From NCBI GenBank assembly GCA_037367405.1, contig JAZKJV010000092.1:1612001-1676000 (forward strand): a DNA stretch of 64,000 nucleotides, given 5' to 3'. Position 1 is the first letter of the stretch; every line of letters begins with the position of its first letter. Origin of the DNA: Ottelia alismoides (lineage: Eukaryota; Streptophyta; Magnoliopsida; Alismatales; Hydrocharitaceae). The notes under the pieces were generated by a model. The model was not told the origin of the DNA, did not search any database, and saw only the letters and a list, made by a program, of their open reading frames with translations. Position numbers and translations under genes: made by a program. Positions 46,864 to 58,622 of this stretch are shown piece after piece.

Positions 46864-48023
46864 ATCTTCTCAGAACATATAATCAAGAAGATGAGATATT
46901 TTCATGAGCACAATACATGTAAATTAGCATACCTCTTTGCAAAACCTTTCCAAAACATTTTTGTTGACTATAAACTAAGATTTTGAAGTTTGATCTGTAC
47001 ACATCCAAAATATACGAATTTCTTGCTATTTAATTGTGTGTATTTACAATTACTAGAGCTAAATATTATGTGATTGACAAATGGAAGGTTAATTTACTGC
47101 TAAGGTCGTATACCAAATCAATGTGCGTCTAGCTATATAAGCAAACAATAAAAGAATAATAATAATAATTAATCTCCAACAAGCATGACACATTCTAAGG
47201 TGAACAGAATTATAGTATATTCACGGTGGAATGAAAAGATTGAGATACATTTTTCTCTCTCACCTCTATCAATTACGGTAATCAAAAGAGAAAATACCTC
47301 AAATGTTATTCTTATGGGTTTGACACATACCTTATGTATGCCGGATTCTAACACGGCACCGACAGAAGAACCTTTCTTGGAAATATCTCTATTTCTCTAA
47401 ATCTCTCTTTTGTGATGAATGTGAAAGTGATTTGGTCTGCTTAAGTTAGAGTGTTAAGGCATGGTTATAGTATTTTATAAAAATTGGGGAAGATTTAATT
47501 AGAAAATAAAAGGACAATAAAACAGATTTCTTACTAATTGATTAGTTTGTTGTATTATAAAAGGTAAGTTGGCTTTTGAAATTAATAATCATCAAAATTG
47601 TTAAGTCAATTTATACCGTTACAATAGATTGAATTTAAATTACGACATCAATATATAAAATTTAAAAGTATCGTCAGCAACAAAAATCCAATCCAATAAA
47701 TTAAATTAAATTGCCGAAATTCTGTTCCTGGTGTTTAAAAAAGATATTTCCATTTTTTTTAACTCTCGTTTCCAAGGTGATTGGTCTTGATCAGATAACT
47801 TTGTATTAACCCATCTAAGTTTGATATCTCATCATTCAAAATCGCCATTCCATTTTACTGACTATGACATTATCATATACCAATTATGAATGGCATGTTC
47901 AAAGAAATTCTGTCTCCGTTTGATCATTCGTAATTATCTTCATCATTGATTCTTATTAAAATGTGAAAACCCGATATTTTATACACCATACATGACCGCA
48001 AAAACCAACAAGGGCAATACCAA
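46864..48023. other. Unassigned AT-rich flank of the gene island
   Basis: No coding frame of note, inverted repeat or recognised element was seen. Short frames at 47169-47400 occur on both strands and have no family features. Confidence 0.5.
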
Positions 48024-48224
48024 GAGCACAGATCCTCTGCAGTACCGCAGACGCCGGCTGTAATATGGAGGTGTCGTGAGCCGTTTGATCAAGATTCTGT
48101 GATTTACACGAAATCCATGTATTTTTAAACCTTTACTGTGTGAACCGCTCGATCTTGATCGAGCGGCTCACGGCACACTCTATATTAAAGCCGGCCTCTG
48201 CGGTACTTCAGAGGATCCGTGCTC
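48024..48224. mobile_element. 201-bp foldback MITE-like element
   Basis: The arms are about 80 bp. The left starts GAGCACAGATCCTCTGCAG and the right ends CAGAGGATCCGTGCTC, and pairing continues through TACCGCAG, GCCGGC and GTGAGCCG words. The centre carries a perfect 22-bp palindrome (48145-48166, CCGCTCGATC/GATCGAGCGG around TT). No clear target duplication was found, so the superfamily is open. It lies about 440 bp from the 3' end of the PR-10 pseudogene. Confidence 0.75.
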
Positions 48225-48668
48225 ACCACATAAAAAAATCCATCAAGCCATTGAGAAACAACTTGCCTCCGATACTGTTGAAGGAGATTTTACGTGCGGC
48301 AAAAATTAATCAAACTCACAGTAATATCATATATATCCTTGAAACATTACGAGCCATTAATCAAGAACCGATTAAGGATGTTACCTCCTTCCATGGGTTG
48401 TGTGAGATATACCGTACGTGTCAATGGTCAGATTTTGCCTATTCTTCGTAACAACATAAAGTTACTATTCACCAGAATCAAGATACAAATTCGTTTACTG
48501 CAATAAGAACAGTAGATATAACAGACTAGATGATGATACCAAATAGTTTGATCCAAATGCTCTCAATCTCCCAATCCCACATTCACACTTATTCTCTCTT
48601 TCATATGTATGGCACAATCTCAATGGTAGAAGAGCCTGTAAATATAGCAACAGAGCTCTAGATTCATG

Positions 48669-49224
48669 CTAGTTCTTGATGAGATACGCATCGAGGTCCT
48701 CGAACGTCTTCTTGGCCATCTCCAGAGTGATTCTCGGCTCAGGTACATCCTCGCCCGTCTTCTCGATCGTACGCCAGCACCCACTTCACCGTGCAACCAT
48801 CCCCGTTGGGGGCAAGCTCGAGCGTGGCGTCGAATGTCTTGTACATGCCCAGCAGATCGCCATCGATCGTCGAGTACGACAGCTTCTTGTTGGCCTCGTT
48901 GAACGAATTGATCCTCTCGGTTAAGGTGGTGATGATTGGAACACCTGGGAGGTACGAATGTGGAGTGACGTATGATCAGTATGATTAATTGATGACATAC
49001 ATAGTTAGAAGTTTACTTCTAGGTACCTACGTACCTTCGCCGAAGTTGATCTTCCGAATCGACCCGACGCCTTTGAGCTCACCTTGGAGCAACTCTATGC
49101 TCTTGTATTGCTCCGGGAAGATCTTGGGGAAGAGCTCGTTGGAGTTGGTGATGGCTTCCCAGAACCTGGAGACCGAGGACCTGACCTCGACCTCCACGTT
49201 GAGCTTCCCGTTCAAGGACGCCAT
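48669..49224 (-). pseudogene. PR-10/major-latex-protein-like gene broken by a 4-nt insertion
   Basis: Exon 1 is 49035-49224 (MASLNGKLNVEVEVRSS... to NFGEG), the intron is 48945-49034 (90 nt, GT-AG) and exon 2 is 48669-48944. The intron splits the Gly codon 64, the position typical of Bet v 1/PR-10 genes. Exon 2 reads VPIITTLTERIN through GCTVKWVLAYD. Four extra bases near 48763-48769 (a repeated ATCG) then shift the frame, giving a TGA at 48739-48741. Beyond it the original frame continues open (EKTGEDVPEP to DAYLIKN) to TAG at 48669-48671. The remainder is undamaged, so the break is recent or an assembly error. A TATA box (TATAAATAG, minus strand) is at 49326-49334. The family binds small hydrophobic ligands in the cytosol. 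Confidence 0.88.
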
Positions 49225-49915
49225 CTCAGAGGTCGTGAAAACGGATGCTCGAAGGAGAAAGGCGTGCTAGCTAGAGAAGCAATGAAGGCTGTGCCTGGTG
49301 TGAGGACCAACGAGGCATCCAGGAGCTATTTATATCGGTTGAATCCACGAACATATGTGGTAATAATATCATGTGATATATATGCTGGAGACAGAAGGAC
49401 ATGTTTGAGGTGAGTGGTTGAATCTGCCCACCGAATTGCTACTTAATTTCTCTGTATCTTCTGTGAGTTGAATCCTCCAAAACAAAATTATTGCTGACAG
49501 TTATTATTGTCGGAAAAAAGTTTGCAAAGAAGGAGAAGAAGAAGCTTTTTCCACATCTACAGGCGTTGATTAACCGGAAAAAACGTGATGGTCCAAAGAA
49601 GGGTATGAAGTTGTCCAAACCACAAACCCTTCCGACTCTTCTTTACGATTCACACAACAGATTAATGGAAATCTAAACAAACAGACATCCCAATCATTCT
49701 GTTAGAAAGTCAGCTTCTGAGAAAAATGGAAAGAATAAAAAAAAAAGAAGTATGGCAGCAATTTAGGTGGGCAACTTCAGCAACCCACCTCTCCAGAATA
49801 GCACATCAGCATCAATATCATCAGCAACTATAAATATACCCAGAAATAGCACCTCCTTCCTCACTCACACAATAATTGGAAGATTACTTACGTATTTATT
49901 GCATAAGAATATCTG
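49225..49915. promoter_or_regulatory. Shared intergenic region between divergent PR-10-like genes
   Basis: The two start codons are 691 bp apart and face away from each other. TATA boxes lie about 100 bp before the minus-strand start (49326-49334) and 80 bp before the plus-strand start (CTATAAATA, 49828-49836). The rest holds A-rich runs (49735-49750) and no frame of note. The arrangement suggests an inverted gene duplication with the two promoters back to back. Confidence 0.75.
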
Positions 49916-50495
49916 ATGGCATCTTTAAGTGGGAAGATCAATGTGGAGGTGGAGCTCAAGTCCTCGGCCCTCAAGTTCTGGGAGGGCATCACCAACGCCA
50001 ACGACCTCTTCCCCAAGATCTTCCCCGAGCAGTACAAGAGCATAGAATTGCTCCAAGGGGACGGGAAGTCCGTCGGATCCTTTCGCAAGATCAACTTCGG
50101 AGAAGGTAATATATACTGCATATATATCCATTTGCACTAGTTTCTTTACTCAACCGCACGCCATCGCCGTCGTTGTATATCGGTTCCGATCACCTCGACG
50201 ACTATATCTTTGCACTCTTTCAGGTGTGCCTGTCGTCACCACCTTGACCGAGAGGATCGACTCCATAGATGATGCTGGCAAGTCTCTGTCGTACTCGACC
50301 ATAGATGGAGATCTTCTGAGCTTGTACAAGATATTCGTGGCCACGCTCGAGGTCTCCCCTCGAGGAGACGGTTGCGCTGTGAAATGGAACGTCGCGTACG
50401 AGAAGGCCGGCGAGGAGATCCCTGACCCGCACCTCACAGTGGAGTTGGCCAAACAGACCTTTGTGGACTTTGATGCTTATTTGCTCAAGAACTAG
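49916..50495 (+). CDS. PR-10/major-latex-protein-like protein (Bet v 1 fold), 153 aa
   Basis: Exon 1 is 49916-50105 and exon 2 is 50224-50495, joined across a 118-nt GT-AG intron that splits codon 64 (Gly), as is usual in this family. The product starts MASLSGKINVEVELKSSALK and shows the family's ligand-pocket layout: FWEGITNANDLFPKIFPEQY in the first helices, the Gly-rich loop LLQGDGKSVGS (about residues 47-57), and the closing helix LTVELAKQTFVDFDAYLLKN. Length (153 aa) is normal for PR-10 and major latex-like proteins. They are small cytosolic proteins that bind steroid-like or other hydrophobic ligands and are often stress-induced. A TATA box is at 49828-49836. It is the intact partner of the broken minus-strand copy. 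The exact subfamily and ligand cannot be told from sequence. Confidence 0.92.
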
Positions 50496-50880
50496 ATATG
50501 AATTGATGGTCATTGGTGCAGTTGTTTGCTTATGAGTAGCTATCGATACTGTGAGAGAATAAGAGTGATGAAAGAGCACAAAGTTGAGAAAGGGCAAGAT
50601 ATGTATCTAAGTATTTGATGTTACTCTTCTTGGTTGTATGAAAACAATTGATATCTTAGCGAAATTTATACAATACACACCTCGCAAAACGGAAATTCCT
50701 ATGGGACCCTTATTGTTTATGTATTGCAATTGGAATGGGTGCTGGTAGATATATTTTTCAAGCTCGTTTTAACTTGTGTGGAGTTTTTGTCAGAGACATT
50801 CCATCAGTGTGGATCTATGGAGGCCTTATGTGGGTCTGATTCTTGTGGGGTTCAACGGACCGAGTCCTTTAATTGACCCT
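50496..50880. other. 3' flank of the PR-10-like gene
   Basis: This is the probable 3' untranslated region and spacer up to the start of the Athila-like fragment. No poly(A) signal is certain and no other feature was recognised. Confidence 0.5.
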
Positions 50881-50899
50881 GTTCAAACATTGGTGTGGA

Positions 50900-51540
50900 T
50901 TTGATTATGATGAAAATATTTTTTTGCAAAATGTTTGAAAAATAGTTTGAAAATCCTTTTGAAAAATATTTTGAAAACTATTTGGAAAATATTTTGTTCA
51001 ATATTTTCAACCTTTGTAAAATTGTTTTGTTTTGAAAATTTTATTTGTGTGAAATAAAATGTTTGAAAAACGATTTGCAAATTGTTTGAAAATAGTTGCA
51101 AAAATATTTTGAAAATCTATATATACTGTTTCAAAAATCTTTCCAAAATGATTTTCAAATGTGTGTACATGTTTGTTAAAATTATTTTGGACTATAGTTT
51201 TCAAAATTATTTGAAAAACCTTTTTCAAATAAGTTTGAGGAGTATAAGCATCACATTAAAATTCATTATATATACTTATAAAATCGATCACTTACCCTTT
51301 GTAAATTCTTAAAATCTACTTCGTGTAAAAATAAAATACATCCCCGTGTAAATATTTGTACCCAGTTTTTATCCAAAATCTTTTTGTTTTCAAAAATTTC
51401 CAAAAACATTTGCTAAAGTAAAAATACCAAAAACATTTGAAAATCTTTTTGGAAAATATCAAAAAAATTGCATATGCATCATCCTTTTCAAAAATCCATT
51501 AAAAGTTCAAAATCTTTGAAAATTTGCATCGCAAAAATAT
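50900..51540. repeat. TTTGAAAA-rich low-complexity tract
   Basis: The words TTTGAAAA, TTTTGAAAAT and TTTGCAAA recur many times over about 640 bp. A homologous but shorter version, on the opposite strand, is in the intact Athila at 25490-25780. It gives several spurious Phe/Lys/Asn-rich frames. Confidence 0.8.
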
Positions 51541-52728
51541 TTTCTGCATTCAACATAGCATTTGCATAACATGAGCATTTTTTGATTGAGTTAATAGTTG
51601 AACAAGTCTAAGTAAAATCCGGAGATTGGAGCTTGGTTGGACCTTAAATCTACCTAATTAACAAGAACCTTATAGGAGCTGGAATTGAGGTACTTCAGGT
51701 CGAGTTGACTTAATTCTTTGAGGATCACGAGACTTGGTTCAATGGATTCTTGATTGTCTAAGTAGAGTATTTCGGAGCACACGCACAACTCTTGTTGATA
51801 ATGACCTAACTTGGACACATGCACCTTTCACTTGGCTCAACTCAGTTGGAGTGGTGAGGGGATTGGATTTGCCGGTATGAGACACACACAAGTGGAAAAA
51901 TTTGTCCTCCTCTAGGGAGGGAAGTGCACCTTAACCTGTCCAGTGATGAGGAATTTTAAAGATAGGAGAGTGTGTGTTGTAATAAAGCTTCAAAAGAGGG
52001 ATAGTCTACTAGCTCAAGACGAAAAACTCCCTATGTAAATGCTACTGTAAATAGTATTTCAAAAAAAAGAAAAAGAAAAAAGAAAAAAAAAACTCCAAAA
52101 AAGTGGACAGGCCTGTATAAAAATAAATGCCTGCTGGAGTGTATATATGTTGTATAGTCAATAAGCAAGCTTGAGTTCCAAAGTCAAATCAAGTGAGCCT
52201 GCAGCTGGATGACTTGACTACACTGATCTTGCATCCTAGGATAGGTAGCTACACTGGCTACTGTCCATTCTTCTCTTCACCCCCTCCTCTTGAGATGGTT
52301 GTCACTTGAACTTAGAAGGGAATACCCCACTCCTCGAGGGAGGAGTTATTGGATTGGGGAATCATTGGGTTGTCATACTGTAGAATCAGTCTCTTCGTCA
52401 TTTCAGCTGGGGAGAGCCATTATCACTTACACTGTACGAGTCAGATTCATAGTCGTAAGGGTTTGCGTATGAGTTGAAATATTTCTAACCTGGCTATTGA
52501 GGAGACTTGAGTAGACTTTTGGGATTCTTGAAGGTTGTTGGATTTCAAATCTGATTCCCATTGAGGTTTCGACCGCACTAAAATTCCAAAGGTCCGACTT
52601 AAGCTCCAAGCTTTGATTTTGGTGAAGACGAGTTTGATAATTAAATTTAATCCATCTTTCTTCTTTCTCTTTTCTTTATTTTTTGCATAAGTGTTTGCTA
52701 GGGACTAGCAAAGGTAAGTATAGGGGGA

Positions 52729-55700
52729 TGATGAATCTCCATTTCATCATCTTTATTCTACCATTTTAGCCTTAAAAACCCTAGTAAATGTGTGTAAATA
52801 GGCTTAATTTAGGCATTTTATCATTTATGCATATTTGTGTAAATATTGTATAAAATTTTGTTTTTAAAGCCAAAATTATAGAATAAAGAAAAGAAAAACA
52901 GAATAAAATATTGCAAATATTTTATGACCCAAAACTCCGAGACTTAGGCATCTCGATGACTAGGTCAACAAGGAATAAAGTAGGGGGAGATAAGGGTCAA
53001 AAATCCAATAAAATTCCCTTTTATTTTATTCATTTTCCTTCATTTTTGAGACCAATTTTTAGTTCCACTTTTTATACTTCAAATAAAGAAACTTTGAACA
53101 TAAAAGTTGTAAATAATTAAATATAAAAAAATACAAAATTGATTTCATATAAAAATAATATAGAGATAAAAAGTTATGATCTGAATAAGAATCCAAAATC
53201 CCAAATTCTCAGACCTGTATCTCTCAAATAAAATTTAAAATATATCAAAATCACCTTTAATTGAATAAAATATTAAGTAAGCTATGTAATGAAGGTGGTT
53301 TCATATTTTTCTGAGTTACGGTTTGAAAGTTGAGTTTTGGACCCCTATTATATTGCTATATCGATTAAAATATTCATTTTATTTATTATTCATTATTTTT
53401 ATAATTTTATATTTTTATAATTTTGTAAATATTATTTGTAATATATCTACATATTAAAATAAGAATAAAATGCTAAGTAAAATATAAAAATAAAATACTT
53501 GTATAAAATGCATAGGTATAATACCTATAAGTATACCTATACAAATAATAGTTTTATTTATTTAATTGTATATAATACATCAGAAAAATGAAATAAAAAT
53601 ATATTTAAGTTTATAAAAATAAGTTATAATTATATAAAATAATAAACAAAATAAATAAAATTAAAAATACAAAATAAAAATAAAACATTAAAATATATAG
53701 ATGAATATACTTGTATATAGCCCCTAAAAGGGACTTGTAATTCCAAACCTCAAAAAATGAATAAAATCATAATAAAATAATTCAGAAAATAACAAATATT
53801 TTTTATTTAATAACCTAAAATTAATAAAATCTTTTATTATTTTTTATATAATTTACAATTCTTTTTTTGTAGGTTTTTCCTGGTTGGTCCACGTGGACCA
53901 ACCAGGAGTGTCTGAGAGTTGACCAGGGGTCAACTCTCTGACCTGCCCCTGTTGTGTGTCAGAACATTGGTTTTCTCCATTTTTCTCGATTTTTTCGAGG
54001 CATTTCATTTCACCGCTCATGATACACTCTTCACGACTTTTCTTCCTCGTTTCTTGGTGATTCACGTTGGGGGTTTGCCTTGGGATGTGGATCACTGAGG
54101 TGTCTACTTTGCCTCGTTCTTTGAGCCACTCCGTCAACCTATTCAAAAAACCCTCCGATCTTTCCTTCAAACTCTGAACCCTCTTGGACCACTGCCCTCT
54201 CCTCCTTTCGTGCTCAATCGACTGAGGGAAGTGACAGCTTCCTCATCTTGTTGTGAGGTTGATCGAGGAGGCGGCCGAAGGGCGGCTCCACCATCTCCGA
54301 CCATCCTCGACCGTGAGGTACCTATCTCGCGGCACAGCTCCGCTTGAGGTCCTATCTTCTTTCTTTTTACTGCATTTTTATCATAGACATAGTCGTAGTA
54401 TCCTCTCGCACCTTTTTCCTCGTTTTTGCCCGATCAATCGCCCTCATCCGTGGCTCGCCTGAGCTCGCTCCGGCGAGCTCCCACCTCACCCATCCCCTTC
54501 CATTCAACCCTTCTAACAGGACGAGGTAGTTTGCCCTCGCCCCCAGTTGCTTCCTGTGCAGGTTTACACGTCAAAGACGTAGCTGGAGTGATTTTGGAGG
54601 CTCGACAGAGGATCCCGGAGCTGTAAAGCTACGCCGCCATCGTGTGAGCTCTCCCGTCATCGTCGGGGTCTTTTGGGAACTCCAGCACTTAGAGGATCCT
54701 CTCAGGAGTCGGCTCGACCGTTTTGGTTCATCAAAGAACCTCGGAGGAGGGGGATCAGGACCAGAGAAGTTCGCCTCGCCGAAGACGCTTCTCTGTTCTT
54801 CCCTATCTTCTCTCCACCGTCGGATTGAAGGTCGGCCCCATTTTGATCCTGAGCCGTTGGATCGTGCCCTCCACCGACCGTTGATCTCCATCTGGGATCT
54901 TATCCAGGCCGTCAGAGCCGAATCATTATCAACGCTTCCCGAGCGGACATGTGTCTTAAGTGAATCAGCTATAGCCGTCCGATCGGGCCCTGCTGTGGGT
55001 ATTTTGCACTCCTACCCTCGCCCCTATTAGTAATATTTATTTAGTACCAAATCATTCATCGGCAGTTAAAATATTTTTGGTGGTTTTGCATATTAGCCCC
55101 CATGTTTTTGTTATTTGTTATTTAGTCACTACCAAATCACGTGCCCGTGAGTCTGGTCTTTTTGCAGCGAACCCCCGGGTGGTTTTGTTATTTCGATTAG
55201 GTCCAAAATCTTTTTAATGCAGTTATAATCTTTTGGATAAATTGCATTTTGACCCCTATGTTTTAGAAAATTACAATTAGGTCCCTGTCCGTCATGTGAT
55301 TGTACACGTGAGTTTTGGGCATTTTGTAGGGAAGGGCTTCGACTTATGGTGATTCCTGATTTGTCCTAGGATTTGAATAATTAGTTTAATATTTCTGGGG
55401 AATTTATACTCAGGCCCTCGGACTTTTACATATTTACAAAATTGCCTCTACTAGGAGTGCATTTTCCTTTTGTTTCTAGTATTTATTTCTTGCATCTATA
55501 AAATTCGAAAAATCCCCAAAAAAATAGGCATAAGTTCTTGTTGCATTGCTCTTTAACTCCATATTTTTATTTTATATTTTGAAGCATTTTAATATTTATA
55601 AAAAATCAAAAAGTGGCATTTTCATCTCTGTTTGCATTATAAAATCCCTAAAAATTATAAAAAAAACTCTTCAAAAAATTCCCCCAAAAAATATTTGTTT

Positions 55701-56280
55701 ATTTCTGTGTGTTTTATATTCAGACCAAAAATCACTAAAAAATATAATAGAAAACCCATAAAAATTACAAAACCCCTAAAATCTTTAGAAAAATATTAAA
55801 AATTCTTAAAAAATTCTAAAAATATAATTTATGCCTCCTAATTTTTTCTATTTTATTATATTTATTTTAAAATTAATTTGAAAAAATTTTGTTACTGTTT
55901 ACTATTTTTCATCTCCATTTTAATTTCAGATCTTTATTTTATTCCCTTTTGAGTATTTTCTATTTTAAAATTACCAAAAAATTAGCAAAAATATAAAAAA
56001 AATCACAAAAATATTAGAAAAATATAAAAAGCACATAAATAGTTTATTTCCTGTATTTTCCTTATTTTTACCTATTTTTATATATACATTATCTCTCTCT
56101 TTTATTTATTGTATATATATCTTGTTTATAATTTAAAAGAAAAAAAAATACAAAAAATATATAATATAAAAAAGAAAATACAAAATCAGATAATTAAAAA
56201 TCAAAATATTAAAATATAAAAAGCAAAAATCAAATAAAAAATATAAAAATTAAAAACCAACAAAAAATAACACATATAGA
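52729..56280 (+). repeat. LTR A of the truncated Athila-like element
   Basis: It begins TGATGAATCTCCATTTCATC and is about 80% similar by eye to LTR B at 60983 over the first 500 bp. A GC-rich block (53870-55030) contains a perfect 24-bp palindrome (53881-53904, TGGTTGGTCCAC and its complement) and the inverted pair GTTGACC...GGTCAAC (53918-53934). The AT-rich tail from 55030 has many near-repeats of AAAATATAAAA. Confidence 0.75.
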
Positions 56281-58613
56281 CAAATACATCGCATTCATTT
56301 TTTGTGCAATTCTTTGCCCCGATCTACCTGTTTGCTTCATGTGCTCGACACTCTACACATACTTGTACCTATACACATCTTTGTTGTAGAGTTATAATAA
56401 ATTTTAACTCCGCATCGCTTTTCATTATTTGATCATTGTTGTGGGTTAATTGTTGTTTGAATTTGGATTTTGTGAGCAGTCGCTTCAGCGACATTATGTT
56501 CCCGCCTTATGTGTATTACTCTAGACCCTCGCAGAATCCTGTTAAACACCCCCCTTAGCGAGGACTCTTAAATGAACAAAAGAATTAAGGTTAGGATATA
56601 TCTGCAAATGTTATGCCCCTTCACGATCAAAAGGATAGAATCACTGCACATGGCAGCACAAAGGATCTTTTTTCCCTATTAGATTTTGGCTACTCTCGGC
56701 AAAGCTCAAGCAAGCTCCGACATTAATGGTGTTGCTCCGTTGGTCGTTTTTGGATGCATTCGGGGTCTGATCTTGGTGTAGAGGATGTCGATGGACTCAA
56801 CCTTAGCTCATCTCAACTTCTTATGAAGAAGGTGACGACCCCGAAGCTCTGCGGTGATTGGGAGCTAAGGTTGAATAGAGGGATGAACTGTGATTTATCC
56901 AATCAAAGATGTGGGTTCAAATGGCTTCTGATCTCCTTTCTGGATACCTGGAAAGATTCATAATCATAGCAACATCGCGTTCCTGTCAAATGAAAGGGCA
57001 ATATTGAGGGGAAAAAATAGAGGAGGGCTCTTCGGTTGGGCTTCACCTTGACTTGTTAAGGTGCTCAAAAGAACCATAGTGTTGCAGTGGAGCTTCTAGG
57101 CCTAAAGATTCGAGCATGCATGTGTGCTAAGGAAATTGGAGCTCACTAGAGAAGAAGATTGTGCCTTGGGTGAGGTGAGTAAGGTGAGACAAATGGACAT
57201 GTGGAGGAGTCTGAATCGAAAGCGATGACGGCCTCTCATCTCATTCGTTGAACAGAATCTCTATCCGAACCAATTAGCTAGTCAAGGACCTCACTCGCAT
57301 CGTTAGAAGCTTTCTTGACCTTTGTGATCTTGCCTCTATGGTTTTGTTGTCACTCCCAGAAGATCATCGGATGTGAAGACCACGTTGAGGGATGTATAGG
57401 ACACAATATTCACGGCTAAATTTTGGGATGATATTTAAGAGGTCAAATGTTGAAGATAGGACGAGGTTAGATCATTACTCCATAGTTGGATTCAAGGGTT
57501 ATCGATGAGGTATTGGCTGAAGATTAGAGGCATGCTGGTTAGGAATGAATCGAGGTCAAACATGGCGGACCATCTCATATAAAGAGCTCTCATTGATATT
57601 CGGGACATGGTAGAAGATGAACCCCTTACGTGTTGACACTTCATGGAATACAAAAAAAAGAAAGAAATCTACAACTTTGCAAACTACGTAAGCAATAGTA
57701 GATATTCTCTAGTGAAAAAAAAGTAAATAAAAAGTCAGTTCAAATATTGAGATCTACAACTTTCTAGAATGATATTTTTGCAAAATCGATTTATTTCGAA
57801 AGGCTTAAAACTCATTTTTTTAGGTAATATCTATTTGGATTTTCGAAATTTTCAATTTTTCTTTTTTTCTTGATAATACCATATAACTTGGATATTTTAT
57901 CATGATTATACACTATAATTATGCATATGAAAAGAGAATGTTTTATATATATATATGTATGTATGTACTATGTACAAGCTTCCTTTTATTGTTACTTTTT
58001 TCCTTTTATAATGATTTTGTTTGCTTATAGTTTTGAATGAAATATAGCGCAAGAGTAATATACAAAATAAAACCAAGTAAAAAGGGGTGCAAAGTGTATC
58101 GCGTATAATTTGTTGAATTCTAGAAAACATGTTATTTATACGAACTTTACTTAGACTCAAAATATTTTTGAGATTTATAATAATTTTAGTTTTAACTTTA
58201 ATGGCAAGTAGAGTCAAAATGGAGTTTATATGAATGAGAAACAAGTGTATGAAGTCAGGCATATTGAAAATTAGGATTTCTGTTTTATTAATATGTGTAG
58301 AAGTTTGTTTTTTGATTTACTTATGGAAAGGGTACAAATGTATTAGGTCAAAAGGACTTTATACGAAATGTTTATGAATGCCATAAGGTTTAGATGTCTA
58401 TAATACAACTGTATGAATGAATGAAAAAGCCAAAGTACAGTCTTTGACATGCATATTGTTGGATTATTTATAAAATAAGCAATTTATTATAAGATGAAGT
58501 TCAAATGTGAGTTTGATCAATTTAGAGTTGTATAGAAATAGACAAAGCTTCACGAAGTTGTCAGTTGTGTTTCTTCACGGTTATTGCAGGTGCTATTTTT
58601 AGTAAATTTTACT
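56281..58613. other. Unassigned region between LTR A and the Pack-MULE
   Basis: The stretch 56500-57640 has moderate GC and may be old coding or retroelement sequence, but no frame of useful length or recognisable motif was found. The stretch 57640-58613 is AT-rich with TATG and (TA)n runs at about 57943-57963. Confidence 0.4.
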
Positions 58614-58622
58614 TTTATGCTT

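Larger units (their letters stand above)
50880..56280 (+). mobile_element. 5'-truncated Athila-like element: 3' internal region and 3' LTR
   Basis: The stretch 50880-52728 matches, in reverse orientation, the 3' non-coding region of the intact Athila. For example, CTTGAACTTAGAAGGGAATA at about 52308 pairs with the complement of TATTCCCTTCTAAGTTCAAG at about 24723. It ends with the polypurine tract AAGTATAGGGGGA (52716-52728) directly before an LTR starting TGATGAATCTCC (52729). Gag-pol is absent. The left break lies near 50880, just beyond the PR-10 gene. The LTR has the same AT-rich, GC-rich, AT-rich layout as the intact one. Its right edge is not certain (about 56280-56560). Confidence 0.8.

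Noticed and set aside
47169..47400. Overlapping short frames on both strands
   Set aside because: They are nearly mirror frames of the same AT-rich sequence and show no protein family signal.
50883..51312. Phe/Lys/Asn-rich frames on both strands
   Set aside because: They come from the TTTGAAAA low-complexity tract of the Athila 3' region.
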